From Clostridiales bacterium (GTDB lineage Bacteria > Bacillota > Clostridia > Christensenellales > Borkfalkiaceae), in contig SVHW01000002.1 of the NCBI GenBank assembly GCA_015055655.1, forward strand, positions 113,541-177,540: a stretch of DNA of 64,000 bases, read 5' to 3'. The notes under the pieces are model-generated. The model did no database searches, was not told the origin of the DNA, and worked only from the letters and a program-made list of their open reading frames with translations. This document shows positions 18,416-26,237 of the stretch, in pieces. Numbering within the stretch: the first letter of the stretch is position 1; the number at the start of each line of letters is the position of its first letter. The position numbers and the translations under genes are program-made.

Positions 18416-19807
18416 TTATTTCGTTATTCGACGTGCTTTGATATAACCGATACGGATATACTGCGGTTTTGTCAGTTCTTTGATGGCGTCGTAATACAGG
18501 TTGCCGATAAACTGAATTCTGTCAAAGGTAATGTATTCGTTCGGCTGGTGGATGGACGTTTCTTCGCCGTTGATTTCAGGGCCGAACGCGCAACCGCATT
18601 TTAACGCCCTTGCGTACGTGCCGCCGCCGATTGCAATCGGGGTTTCCTGCTTGCCCGTTGCGTTGTTATAAACGCGGGTAAGGGTGGAGATTAAGCGGCT
18701 GTTGACGTCGTTGTATAAGGGGGCTAAATAGCTGCTGATTTGATAATCGATGCCTGCCTCGTCAAAACGGTCGGTTATCGATTGCAGGGCAAACGTTGCG
18801 GGGAAACGGATATCCGCCGTCACTTTCAATACACCGTTTTCCAAACGCGCCACGTCGGGGGAGATAGTAAGCACGCCCGTTTCGTCTTGGAAAATTTTTA
18901 AGCCGAGCGAGTCGTTAAACAGTACGTCGTAGGCATACGCAAAATCGTCGTTGATAGTCGCAAGGAAAGCGAGCATCGTTTGCAACGCATTTGCGCCTTT
19001 GTCGGGGGTAGAGCCGTGCGCCGATTTACCGCGGGTTTGTAAAACGTTCGTGGTGTTGTCGTAAGAAATGGTGGTGTTTGCTATCGGGTTTTGATAATCG
19101 ACCAACGCCGTTGCGCCTTTTTTCGTTAAAAAGGCGGAAACGTAATCGCATACCATATTTGCCCGTTCACCACCGACGAGCGCCGTCACGGGGGAATTGT
19201 TTATCGGGAAAGAGGCGGTGATATGCGCGATACCCTTTTCTGCGTAGATGACGGGGAAGTTGGCGTCGGGAGTGAACCCTTCGTCGGGCATATGCGCTAC
19301 TTCTTTATAATGCGCGATACAAGCGTTGCCGCATTCTTCGTTGCAGCCGACGATAAGTTTGATTTTGCGATGCGGAACGAAGCCCTCGTCTTTGAGCGCT
19401 TTTAAAGCGTACAGACAAACGACGGCAGGGCCTTTATCGTCCATTGCGCCCCGTCCCCAAATTTTTTTGCCCGTTACGCCGCCGACGGATACGTCGTCGT
19501 TGACGACGCCGCCAAAAGGGGGATATTTCCAACCGTTGCCGGCAGGTACGACGTCAAGATGCGCCAATATAGCGAATTCTTCTCCGTCACCGAACACGAC
19601 TTCGCCGACGTAGTTGTCGTAATTGTGCGTTTCAAAGCCAAAACTTTCCGCGAGGGAAAGGAAGTATTGTAAACAATCTGCCGTTTCTTTGCCAAAAGGA
19701 AACTCTCCGTGTTCGCCTTCCACGCCTTTGAAGGAAGAATCGAATTGGATGATACGGGAGATGGATTGCACGATTTCGTCAAAATATTTTTGCATAGGGT
19801 GTTGCAT
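18416..19807 (-). CDS. pepV: PepV/Sapep-type M20 dipeptidase
   Basis: A 463-residue M20 metallopeptidase; the ATG at 19807 is used because AAGGA lies 10 nt upstream. Metal-site motifs are LAHLDVVPAGNGW (His), GRGAMDDKGP (Asp bridging two metals), GCNEECGNACIAHY (catalytic Glu and a metal Glu), TPDANFPVIYAEKG and a C-terminal GEETSIHQPNEYI (His). This order and spacing match PepV/Sapep, cytosolic dipeptidases that need Zn2+ or Mn2+ and have a lid domain between the two halves of the catalytic domain. It probably completes peptide breakdown alongside the two M18 aminopeptidases. Confidence 0.92.
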   Translation of the reverse strand: MQHPMQKYFDEIVQSISRIIQFDSSFKGVEGEHGEFPFGKETADCLQYFLSLAESFGFETHNYDNYVGEVVFGDGEEFAILAHLDVVPAGNGWKYPPFGGVVNDDVSVGGVTGKKIWGRGAMDDKGPAVVCLYALKALKDEGFVPHRKIKLIVGCNEECGNACIAHYKEVAHMPDEGFTPDANFPVIYAEKGIAHITASFPINNSPVTALVGGERANMVCDYVSAFLTKKGATALVDYQNPIANTTISYDNTTNVLQTRGKSAHGSTPDKGANALQTMLAFLATINDDFAYAYDVLFNDSLGLKIFQDETGVLTISPDVARLENGVLKVTADIRFPATFALQSITDRFDEAGIDYQISSYLAPLYNDVNSRLISTLTRVYNNATGKQETPIAIGGGTYARALKCGCAFGPEINGEETSIHQPNEYITFDRIQFIGNLYYDAIKELTKPQYIRIGYIKARRITK

Positions 19808-19933
19808 AAAAGCACCGTCCTTATAGTTTATACTATTATTATACACATTTTTTCACGTTTGGTAAAGGAAATAAGGGGGAAAGCGGAAAAATATTTTTTT
19901 CCGCTTGCGCGTAAGGGAATTTCACGGAAAACT

Positions 19934-19962
19934 TTGACTTTTTGCGGAAAGTGTGTTACAAT
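19934..19962 (+). promoter_or_regulatory. Promoter of the radC-histidine kinase operon
   Basis: TTGACT (19934-19939), 17 nt, TACAAT (19957-19962). The in-frame ATG at 19961 lies inside the -10 box, so it cannot be the start of this transcript's ORF. Confidence 0.8.
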
Positions 19963-19993
19963 GGATTTGAAATCAATATACGACGGTGTAAAA

Positions 19994-20752
19994 ATGGACG
20001 AAAAACAAGAAGAAAAACAAGAAGAAAAAGAGAGTTTTGGGGAATTTTTAGCAAAATTAGACTTGCACGGCGGGCATAGAAAACGTCTGTACGAGCGTTT
20101 GGCTAAAGGGGGCCTTTGCGACCACGAATATTTAGAGGCGTTGCTTTTTAGCGGATTGACGCGGCGTAATACAAACGATTTGGCGCATTTGCTATTATCG
20201 GAATTTGGCGATATTCGCGGTGTGCTGACTGCGCCGATAGAAAGGCTTCGTCGCGTAGACGGCGTCGGGGAAAGCTTGGCGGCGTTTATCCGTACGGTGG
20301 GGATTTTGGTGGAGAAATTCGCCTCGTACGAACAAGTGTATTATCCCTCCCATTATAGGGCGGACGAGTTCGTTCGGTTTTTGCGAGAAGAATACGCCTC
20401 GTATGGATTTGAAGTATTAGACGTTTATCTTTTAGACGACGTAGGGAGGATACACGGACGGCAACGGTATACGTCCGGCCGAGAGAAACGGGTGGAGGTG
20501 CAGCTTCGTTGGTTGATGAACGTGCTGCTTGATTTTAACCCGTCGGGCATCGTATTGGTGCATAATCATCCCAAGGGGGATTGCAAGCCTTCGGCGTCGG
20601 ACGATATGACAACGGAAGAGTGCCGCGCGTTGTGCGAGAAAAACGGCGTCATTTTTTGCGACCATTTGATATACTCGCCGGAAGGGATATACAGCTATCA
20701 TTATGAAAGACAAATCCGTGACAATCAAGAGGCGACGGAGGGCTTAGCGTAA
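19994..20752 (+). CDS. radC: RadC family protein (JAB/MPN metalloprotease-like domain)
   Basis: A 252-residue protein; the start at 19994 is chosen because earlier in-frame ATGs precede or overlap the promoter. The N-terminal part (about 15-100) is the UPF0758 helical and helix-hairpin-helix region (RRVDGVGESLAAFI). The C-terminal JAB domain holds the metal motif HNHPKGDCKPSASDD, matching HNHPSGDPxPSxxD. RadC was once thought to be a repair protein, but its role remains unclear. No strong Shine-Dalgarno sequence precedes the start. A sensor kinase gene begins 4 bp after its stop, so the two are likely coupled. Confidence 0.88.
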   Translation: MDEKQEEKQEEKESFGEFLAKLDLHGGHRKRLYERLAKGGLCDHEYLEALLFSGLTRRNTNDLAHLLLSEFGDIRGVLTAPIERLRRVDGVGESLAAFIRTVGILVEKFASYEQVYYPSHYRADEFVRFLREEYASYGFEVLDVYLLDDVGRIHGRQRYTSGREKRVEVQLRWLMNVLLDFNPSGIVLVHNHPKGDCKPSASDDMTTEECRALCEKNGVIFCDHLIYSPEGIYSYHYERQIRDNQEATEGLA

Positions 20753-20756
20753 GCGT

Positions 20757-22061
20757 ATGGATAAGGAAAAAGAAACGCAAATCAATGAACAATCCGCCGA
20801 TAGCGGAGTGAAAAAGAAATCGTTGTTCCGCTGGTTGTTGAAATACGATTTTCGGGATAAAGAACAATTCGTTCAGTTTGGTAAATGGCTATTATTTATC
20901 CTACTCATAGCGATGGAATTATTTATGCTGTTATCCCACGCCAATGCGTACGGCTGGCGGGATTGGAAGATGTTGATAACGATTTTTGCCATAGAAGCGG
21001 TGTTTACGGTGTCGCAGGCGTTGAAGTTATTTGTTTTCCGTGTGGATAAAATGCGGTTGTACGCCGTGGACGCAGCAGTTTCCTGCGTATTTATGTTTTT
21101 AACGGAGGGCGTGTATCCTATCGCTATCTTCCTTATCGTTTTGACGGAGTTTTACATTACGGCGGAAGATATAAAAACGTGCGTAATTATGGTATGTATC
21201 GGCAGCGTTATTTTTGAGGCGGGATATATACTGCGGCATTGGTTGGTGCTGGAAGAGAGGTTGGATTTCTTATCGATGTTTACGCAATCTTCCGGTTCGC
21301 TATTGGCGTTGGTGGTGCATTTCTTTATCGTGCAAATAGGGTTAGGGTTTTATCGACAGTTTTTGAAGTTGAATAAAACGCTGACGGAATTGAACGAGAG
21401 CAAGAAGGAATTGGAAAAGGCGTATGCGGTCGTGGCGGAAGTGACGGTATTGGAAGAAAGACAGCGTATTGCCAAAGACGTACACGATACGGCAGGGCAT
21501 TCGATTACCACCGTTATTATGCAAACGGAAGCGGCGAAACGGATTTTTGATAAAAACCCGGAAGAAGCGAGGGCGAAGATTATCGCGGCGAATTTACAGG
21601 CGAAACACGCGTTGGAAGAATTGCGCGAAAGCGTGCATTTGCTTTCGGGCGCGCAAAGCAGCGAAACGTTGCAACACGCGTTGGAAAATATCGTACACGA
21701 ATCTACGGACGGCACGAATATTACGATTCGTTCGAAAATAGAGGACGTAGAAGTGTCTTCCGCGAAACACCGGTTCCTTTGCAATACGCTTAAAGAGGGG
21801 ATTTCCAACGGTTTGCGGCACGGCGGCGCGACGGCGTTTTGGTTCGAGTTAAAAGAAAGCGACGGACAAATCACCTTCCTGCTTTCGGATAACGGTAAAG
21901 GCGTGGACGTACAAGATATGAAAGAGGGTTTTGGGCTTTCAGCGATGCGGGAACGTGCAAAATCGCTTGGCGGCGAAGTGCGGTATGATTCGACGAAAGA
22001 CGAAGGGTTCGAGTTATATCTCTTCTTGCCTTCGGATGGCAACGATAACGATACGAAATAA
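20757..22061 (+). CDS. Sensor histidine kinase, HisKA_3 (LiaS/DesK/NarX type)
   Basis: A 434-residue membrane kinase. The N-terminal half holds about five or six hydrophobic helices (40-200). A coiled coil leads to the dimerisation/phosphoacceptor motif LEERQRIAKDVHDTAGHS (His about 243). A HATPase_c domain follows, with NTLKEGISNGLRHGGA (N box) and LSDNGKGVD plus GFGLSAMRERAKSLGG (G boxes). The lack of a large extracellular sensor domain suggests it senses membrane or envelope state. The cognate NarL-type regulator starts 13 bp downstream. The start abuts the radC stop and is probably translated by coupling. Confidence 0.92.
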   Translation: MDKEKETQINEQSADSGVKKKSLFRWLLKYDFRDKEQFVQFGKWLLFILLIAMELFMLLSHANAYGWRDWKMLITIFAIEAVFTVSQALKLFVFRVDKMRLYAVDAAVSCVFMFLTEGVYPIAIFLIVLTEFYITAEDIKTCVIMVCIGSVIFEAGYILRHWLVLEERLDFLSMFTQSSGSLLALVVHFFIVQIGLGFYRQFLKLNKTLTELNESKKELEKAYAVVAEVTVLEERQRIAKDVHDTAGHSITTVIMQTEAAKRIFDKNPEEARAKIIAANLQAKHALEELRESVHLLSGAQSSETLQHALENIVHESTDGTNITIRSKIEDVEVSSAKHRFLCNTLKEGISNGLRHGGATAFWFELKESDGQITFLLSDNGKGVDVQDMKEGFGLSAMRERAKSLGGEVRYDSTKDEGFELYLFLPSDGNDNDTK

Positions 22062-22074
22062 GGAGAAACTGGAT

Positions 22075-22719
22075 ATGCAAAAGATAAAGGTGCTTATCAC
22101 GGACGACCAAAAAGAGCTGGCGCAGGAATTGAAGAGCGTTTTGGAAACGGACGAAGCGTTGGAAGTGGTCGACGTTGCGTACGACGGATTTGACGCGCTG
22201 TTGAAAATGAATAAAGTGGCGGTAGACGTAGTGCTGATGGATATTCGTATGCCGCATATGAACGGCGTTGTGGCGACGCAGCGTATCAAAACGGAATATC
22301 CTAACGTAAAAGTGGTTATTTTGACGACGTTTGACGACAGCGATTATATTCTTAACGCTATCAATAACGGCGCAAGCGGATATTTGTTAAAGGACATTGG
22401 CGGCAACGCATTGATAAGCGCGATTAAAAACGCGTACGCTGGGGATACGATTTTGCCTGCGAAAATTGCGCGGCGCATTACGGACGCGGCGAAAAACGTG
22501 GCGGCAGACAGGGAAATAAAGCTGACGCGTGCGTTCGGTTTTTCGGATAGAGAAGTGGAAATTGCGTTGATGATGTACGAGGGTTTTACCAACCGTCAAA
22601 TTTCGTCTGCGCTGAAATTGAGCGAAGGGACGACGAGAAATTACGTTTCCTCTATCTACGTAAAGACGAACAGCGAAAACAGGGTAGAGGCGATTAAGGC
22701 GATACGCGAGGCGTTATAA
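22075..22719 (+). CDS. NarL/LuxR-type response regulator
   Basis: A 214-residue protein; the start at 22075 follows AAGGAGAAACTGGAT, and the track's start at 21931 overlaps the kinase. The receiver domain (1-120) has acidic residues D10-D11, phosphoacceptor Asp about 56 (VVLMDIRMP), a conserved Thr in LTTFDD and Lys in YLLKD. The C-terminal LuxR helix-turn-helix (about 150-210) reads DREVEIALMMYEGFTNRQISSALKLSEGTTRNYVSSIYVKT. It pairs with the upstream HisKA_3 kinase. The targets are not visible from sequence. Confidence 0.93.
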   Translation: MQKIKVLITDDQKELAQELKSVLETDEALEVVDVAYDGFDALLKMNKVAVDVVLMDIRMPHMNGVVATQRIKTEYPNVKVVILTTFDDSDYILNAINNGASGYLLKDIGGNALISAIKNAYAGDTILPAKIARRITDAAKNVAADREIKLTRAFGFSDREVEIALMMYEGFTNRQISSALKLSEGTTRNYVSSIYVKTNSENRVEAIKAIREAL

Positions 22720-22729
22720 AGGAGAAAAG

Positions 22730-23380
22730 GTGTACAAACTGGTAGTATTTGATTTAGACGGTACGCTTTTGGATACGTTGGACGATTTAACGGCGTCGAC
22801 AAACGCGGCGTTGCGTTTGCACGGTTTTCCCACGCGGAATAGGGAAGAAGTGCGCAGTTTTATCGGCGACGGTATCGTAAAATTATTAGAGCGTTCCGTT
22901 GGGATTGAGAATTATCCGCGCATTACGGAAATGGTGGCGGATTTTCGGGCGTATTACGGGGCGCATTGCAAGGACGAAACGAAGCCGTACACAGGGGTGA
23001 TGGACGTATTGCAAGCTTTGCGTCAACGCGGTGTAAAATTGGCGGTGTTATCCAATAAAGTGCACGCGGCTACGCAGGCGCTTATCGCCGATTATTTTCC
23101 CGACGTCTTCGACGAAGTGATGGGGGAAAACGAGGCGGCAGGTATCAAGCGCAAACCTTCGCCCATCGCCCTGTTAAAGATACTGGAAAAGCAGGGCGTA
23201 GAAAAGGCGGAAACGGCGTACGTAGGGGATTCGGAAGTGGATATTCAAACGGCGCGAAACGCAGGCGTGGATTGCGTTTCCGTAACGTGGGGCTTTAAAG
23301 AAGAATCGTTTTTGAAAGAACAGGGCGCAAATCGTATCGCGCGTACGGCAAACGAGTTGTTGGAAAAATTATTAAACTAA
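22730..23380 (+). CDS. HAD-family phosphatase, phosphoglycolate phosphatase-like
   Basis: A 216-residue HAD hydrolase starting at GTG behind AAAGGAGAAAAG. Motif I is FDLDGTLLDT (nucleophile Asp and acid Asp), motif II is in LAVLSNK, the motif III Lys is in IKRKPSP, and motif IV is YVGDSEVDI. The helical cap between motifs I and II is of the Gph/PGMB class. Phosphoglycolate phosphatase is the usual annotation, but substrates in this family cannot be assigned from sequence. It sits 10 bp after the response regulator and 14 bp before cysK, so it is in the same operon. Confidence 0.87.
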   Translation: MYKLVVFDLDGTLLDTLDDLTASTNAALRLHGFPTRNREEVRSFIGDGIVKLLERSVGIENYPRITEMVADFRAYYGAHCKDETKPYTGVMDVLQALRQRGVKLAVLSNKVHAATQALIADYFPDVFDEVMGENEAAGIKRKPSPIALLKILEKQGVEKAETAYVGDSEVDIQTARNAGVDCVSVTWGFKEESFLKEQGANRIARTANELLEKLLN

Positions 23381-23394
23381 GCGAGGATAAGGCT

Positions 23395-24309
23395 TTGGTA
23401 AAAGAACTGGCTATCGGCAATACGGAATTATTGTCGTTGGAAAAACTGAAAAACAATTTCGGGGCGGTGGGCAATCTTTACGCCAAAGCGGAATATCAAA
23501 ACGTAGGCGGCTCTATTAAAGACCGCGTTGCCGTGGCGATGATAGACGCGGCGGAAAAGGCGGGAAAACTGCGTGCGGGCGGCACGGTGATTGAACCGAC
23601 GAGCGGCAATACGGGGATTGGTTTGGCGCTTGTGGCGGCGGCGCGCGGATATAAAGCGGTGATAGTGATGCCGAATACGATGAGCGTGGAACGACGGGAG
23701 CTGATACGAAGTTACGGCGCGGAAGTGGTGCTTACCGACGGAAAAAGCGGTATGCAAGGGGCGATAGACAAAGCGGAAGAGATTTTAAAAAATACGCCCA
23801 ACGCGATGATTGCGGGGCAGTTTGATAACCCTGCCAATCCGCAAGCGCATTACGATACGACGGCTCCGGAGATATGGAACGCGCTGCAAGGGAAGGTGGA
23901 CGTTTTCGTGGCGGGCGTTGGCACGGGCGGTACGTTGACGGGGGTAGGTAGATATTTAAAGGAGCGCAACCCCAACGTGAAAATCGTGGCGGTAGAGCCT
24001 GCCGCTTCGCCGTTGTTATCCAAAGGCGTAGCAGGGGCGCACGGTTTACAGGGCATTGGCGCAAATTTTATCCCCAAAACGTTGGATACGACGCTGTACG
24101 ACGAAGTGTTGACGGTGACGGAAGAAGAGGCGTACGCTTTCGTTAAAGCGTTGTACAGGGAAGAAAACGCGTTTGCAGGCGTTTCCGCCGGAGCGAACGT
24201 GGCGGCGGCGTTAAGGGTAGCCAAACGCGCGGAAAACGCGGGCAAGAACGTGGTGACGGTGTTGCCTGACAGCGGCGATAGATACCTCTCGTTGGGATTA
24301 TACGAATAA
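23395..24309 (+). CDS. cysK: Cysteine synthase A (O-acetylserine sulfhydrylase)
   Basis: A 304-residue fold-type II PLP enzyme, likely starting with TTG after GCGAGGATAAGG. The PLP lysine lies in GGSIKDRVA (Lys about 42), with the substrate loop PTSGNTGIG, the phosphate-binding loop GVGTGGTLTGVG, and the PLP N1-contacting Ser in LPDSGDRYLS near the C-terminus. It converts O-acetyl-L-serine and sulfide to cysteine in the cytosol. Length and motifs fit CysK rather than cystathionine beta-synthase, which would have extra C-terminal domains. It ends the radC-HK-RR-HAD-cysK run before a strong terminator. Confidence 0.93.
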   Translation: MVKELAIGNTELLSLEKLKNNFGAVGNLYAKAEYQNVGGSIKDRVAVAMIDAAEKAGKLRAGGTVIEPTSGNTGIGLALVAAARGYKAVIVMPNTMSVERRELIRSYGAEVVLTDGKSGMQGAIDKAEEILKNTPNAMIAGQFDNPANPQAHYDTTAPEIWNALQGKVDVFVAGVGTGGTLTGVGRYLKERNPNVKIVAVEPAASPLLSKGVAGAHGLQGIGANFIPKTLDTTLYDEVLTVTEEEAYAFVKALYREENAFAGVSAGANVAAALRVAKRAENAGKNVVTVLPDSGDRYLSLGLYE

Positions 24310-24320
24310 CGATTGAAAAT

Positions 24321-24360
24321 AAAAGGGCAGCCGAACGGTAAACCGTTCGGCTGCCCTTTT
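24321..24360. terminator. Bidirectional terminator between cysK and mgtE
   Basis: AAAAGGGCAGCCGAACGG and its exact complement CCGTTCGGCTGCCCTTTT form an 18-bp stem with a 4-nt loop. T-runs are available on both strands for the convergent genes. Confidence 0.95.
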
Positions 24361-24381
24361 ATTTTGTTTTTGATAATGATA

Positions 24382-26061
24382 TTATAACGTGCCCAACATC
24401 CAAATGGAAAACGCGCAATACACGGTCAGCGAAAGGACGTCGATAATCGTCGTGATAAACGGAGAGGCGACGACTGCAGGGTCCAGCTTGCATTTCTTTG
24501 CAAACAGGGGAAGGAGCGCGCCGATGAGTTTTGCGGCGAGAATCGTTACGAATAACGATACGCAGATAACCAAGGCAACGAGCGTTCCGTTTTCGATGGC
24601 GTATAAGCCGTCGACGAGCATTACTTTGGCAAAGCAAGCCACGGAGAGAATTGCGCCGAGCAGTACGGAAACACGGACTTCCTTCCAGATGACTTTCCAC
24701 GTATCGGAAAATTTTACTTCGCCGATAGCGATACCGCGTATAATCATTGCAGACGCTTGCGAACCGGCGTTACCGCCCGTACCCATTAGCATAGGCATAC
24801 ACGCCGTCAATACGATGCCGTAGATAGGCATATTCAAAGTGCTTTCGTTGGCGGAAATGATAAGGCCGGAAAGGGTGGACGATACGAGGAGAATTAAAAG
24901 CCACGGCAAACGGCTGAGGCAAATTTTCCATACGCTCGTTTTCAAATACGGCTTATCGGTAGGGGTGACGGCTGCCATCTTCGCGATGTCTTCCGTGTTT
25001 TCCGATTCGATGACGTCCATTGCGTCGTCAACGGTAACGATACCCACGAGCCTCGTTTCTCTATCGACGATGGGCAGGGCAAGAAAACCGTAATCGGAAA
25101 TCGTCCGCGCCACTTCTTCTTTGTCGTCTTCCGTGTGTGCGTAGATGACGTTTTCCGTCATAACGTCGGCGATTTTTTTGTTCTTTTTGGCCAGCATTAA
25201 ATCTTTTGCCGTCACTAAGCCGACCAATTTATTCGTTTCGTCCACGACGTAGCAGGTGTATATCGTTTCTTTATCGATTGCCGTTTTACGGATACGTTCA
25301 AAGGCGTCGTCTACCGTCATCGTCGGGTGCAGAGAAACGAACTCTATCGTCATTATACTGCCTGCGCTGTCTTTGGGGTATTTCAAAATTTCATTGATAT
25401 ACGCGCGTGTGGCTTGGTCGCTTTGGGCAAGCACACGTTTGACGACGCTGGCGGGCATTTCTTCGATAATATCGACGGTGTCGTCGAGGAAAAGCTCGTC
25501 CATGACGGCGCGGAGTTCTTTATCGTTTAATTTTTCAATGAGCGTTTCTTTTACGTCGCTGTCCATTTCAACGAACGTTTCCGCCGCCAAATCTTTGGGC
25601 AGGATACGGAAAAGCACGTGCAGTTCCGATTCGTCGCGGATTTCATTGAAAACTTCCGCAAGGTCGATGGCGTTCATTGAGGCGATAAGGGGACGCAAGA
25701 CGGAGAAATTCCGTTCGGAAAGGAGCAGAAGTATATCGTCCGTTTCCGCGATACGTCGCACGATTTCCTGCGGCATATCTTCAATGATGTCCACCGTTTC
25801 GTCAACGGACATTTCATCGAGGACTTTTTCCAGCTCGTCGTCGCGCAAACCGTTGATGACGTCCTCTTGCAGGTCTTTATCCAAAAGCACCAGCGCGTCG
25901 GCAAGCAGGTCGCTGTTCAACGCGCGACAAAAGGCGGGGATATCCGCTTTATCTATGTCCGTTAATAGTTCTGCGAGTTCTTTACTCGTGTATTTTTCGA
26001 CAAACGTTGCCGCTTGTTCGTAGTCCTGCGCTTGCAGGAGTTCTAATAATTCTTTTTGCAT
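24382..26061 (-). CDS. mgtE: Magnesium transporter MgtE
   Basis: A 559-residue protein; the ATG at 26061 lies 9 nt after GGAGG. The cytosolic MgtE N domain of acidic helical repeats (about 5-135) includes a duplicated-looking region rich in DMPQEIVRRI and EMPASVVKRVL motifs. Two CBS domains follow (about 200-320; TCYVVDETNKLVGLVTAKDL and ALPIVDRETRLVGIVTVDDA). Five membrane helices lie at about 380-555, with PMLMGTGGNAGSQASAMIIRG lining the pore. MgtE is a Mg2+ channel that closes when its cytosolic domains bind Mg2+. A short leader ORF with hairpins precedes it; no M-box riboswitch was recognised. Confidence 0.95.
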   Translation of the reverse strand: MQKELLELLQAQDYEQAATFVEKYTSKELAELLTDIDKADIPAFCRALNSDLLADALVLLDKDLQEDVINGLRDDELEKVLDEMSVDETVDIIEDMPQEIVRRIAETDDILLLLSERNFSVLRPLIASMNAIDLAEVFNEIRDESELHVLFRILPKDLAAETFVEMDSDVKETLIEKLNDKELRAVMDELFLDDTVDIIEEMPASVVKRVLAQSDQATRAYINEILKYPKDSAGSIMTIEFVSLHPTMTVDDAFERIRKTAIDKETIYTCYVVDETNKLVGLVTAKDLMLAKKNKKIADVMTENVIYAHTEDDKEEVARTISDYGFLALPIVDRETRLVGIVTVDDAMDVIESENTEDIAKMAAVTPTDKPYLKTSVWKICLSRLPWLLILLVSSTLSGLIISANESTLNMPIYGIVLTACMPMLMGTGGNAGSQASAMIIRGIAIGEVKFSDTWKVIWKEVRVSVLLGAILSVACFAKVMLVDGLYAIENGTLVALVICVSLFVTILAAKLIGALLPLFAKKCKLDPAVVASPFITTIIDVLSLTVYCAFSIWMLGTL

Positions 26062-26093
26062 AATCAACTACCTCCGAAAATAAACTTGGGTTT

Positions 26094-26170
26094 AAAAAGG
26101 TAGCGTATAGCGCTTATTTAGCGCGCGAAGCAACGGCGCGCCGCATTACATAGCGGATATACGCTGCTAC
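26094..26170 (-). promoter_or_regulatory. Attenuator-like hairpins upstream of mgtE
   Basis: On the minus-strand RNA, GCGTATA within the leader ORF can pair with TATACGC just after its stop codon, followed by CTACCTTTTT. A competing small hairpin GCGCT-AAATA-AGCGC covers the leader stop codon, and GCGCGC repeats offer a third pairing. Mutually exclusive stems ending in a T-run are the layout of a translation-controlled attenuator. The function is inferred. Confidence 0.45.
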
Positions 26171-26189
26171 TACTGTGATAATCTGACAT
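26118..26189 (-). CDS. Putative 23-residue leader peptide upstream of mgtE
   Basis: A short ORF begins MSDYHSSSSVYPLC and ends RRCFAR. Its ATG follows AAAAAAGGAGG with an 11-nt spacer, and it ends 56 nt before the mgtE start. Four serine codons in a row (AGT AGT AGC AGC) and an Arg-rich tail stand out. It is too short for the ORF track. The strong ribosome site and the hairpins that overlap it suggest a regulatory leader peptide rather than a working protein. It resembles in layout, not in sequence, leader peptides that control magnesium transporters in enterobacteria. Confidence 0.5.
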   Translation of the reverse strand: MSDYHSSSSVYPLCNAARRCFAR

Positions 26190-26237
26190 AACGAGCCGTT
26201 CCTCCTTTTTTGTTATTTTTAGTGGGTTTTCAATGGG

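Noticed and set aside
26120-26200. M-box (ykoK) riboswitch near mgtE
   Set aside because: An ATACGCTGCTAC match to the M-box core is on the strand opposite to mgtE and the other conserved M-box segments are missing.
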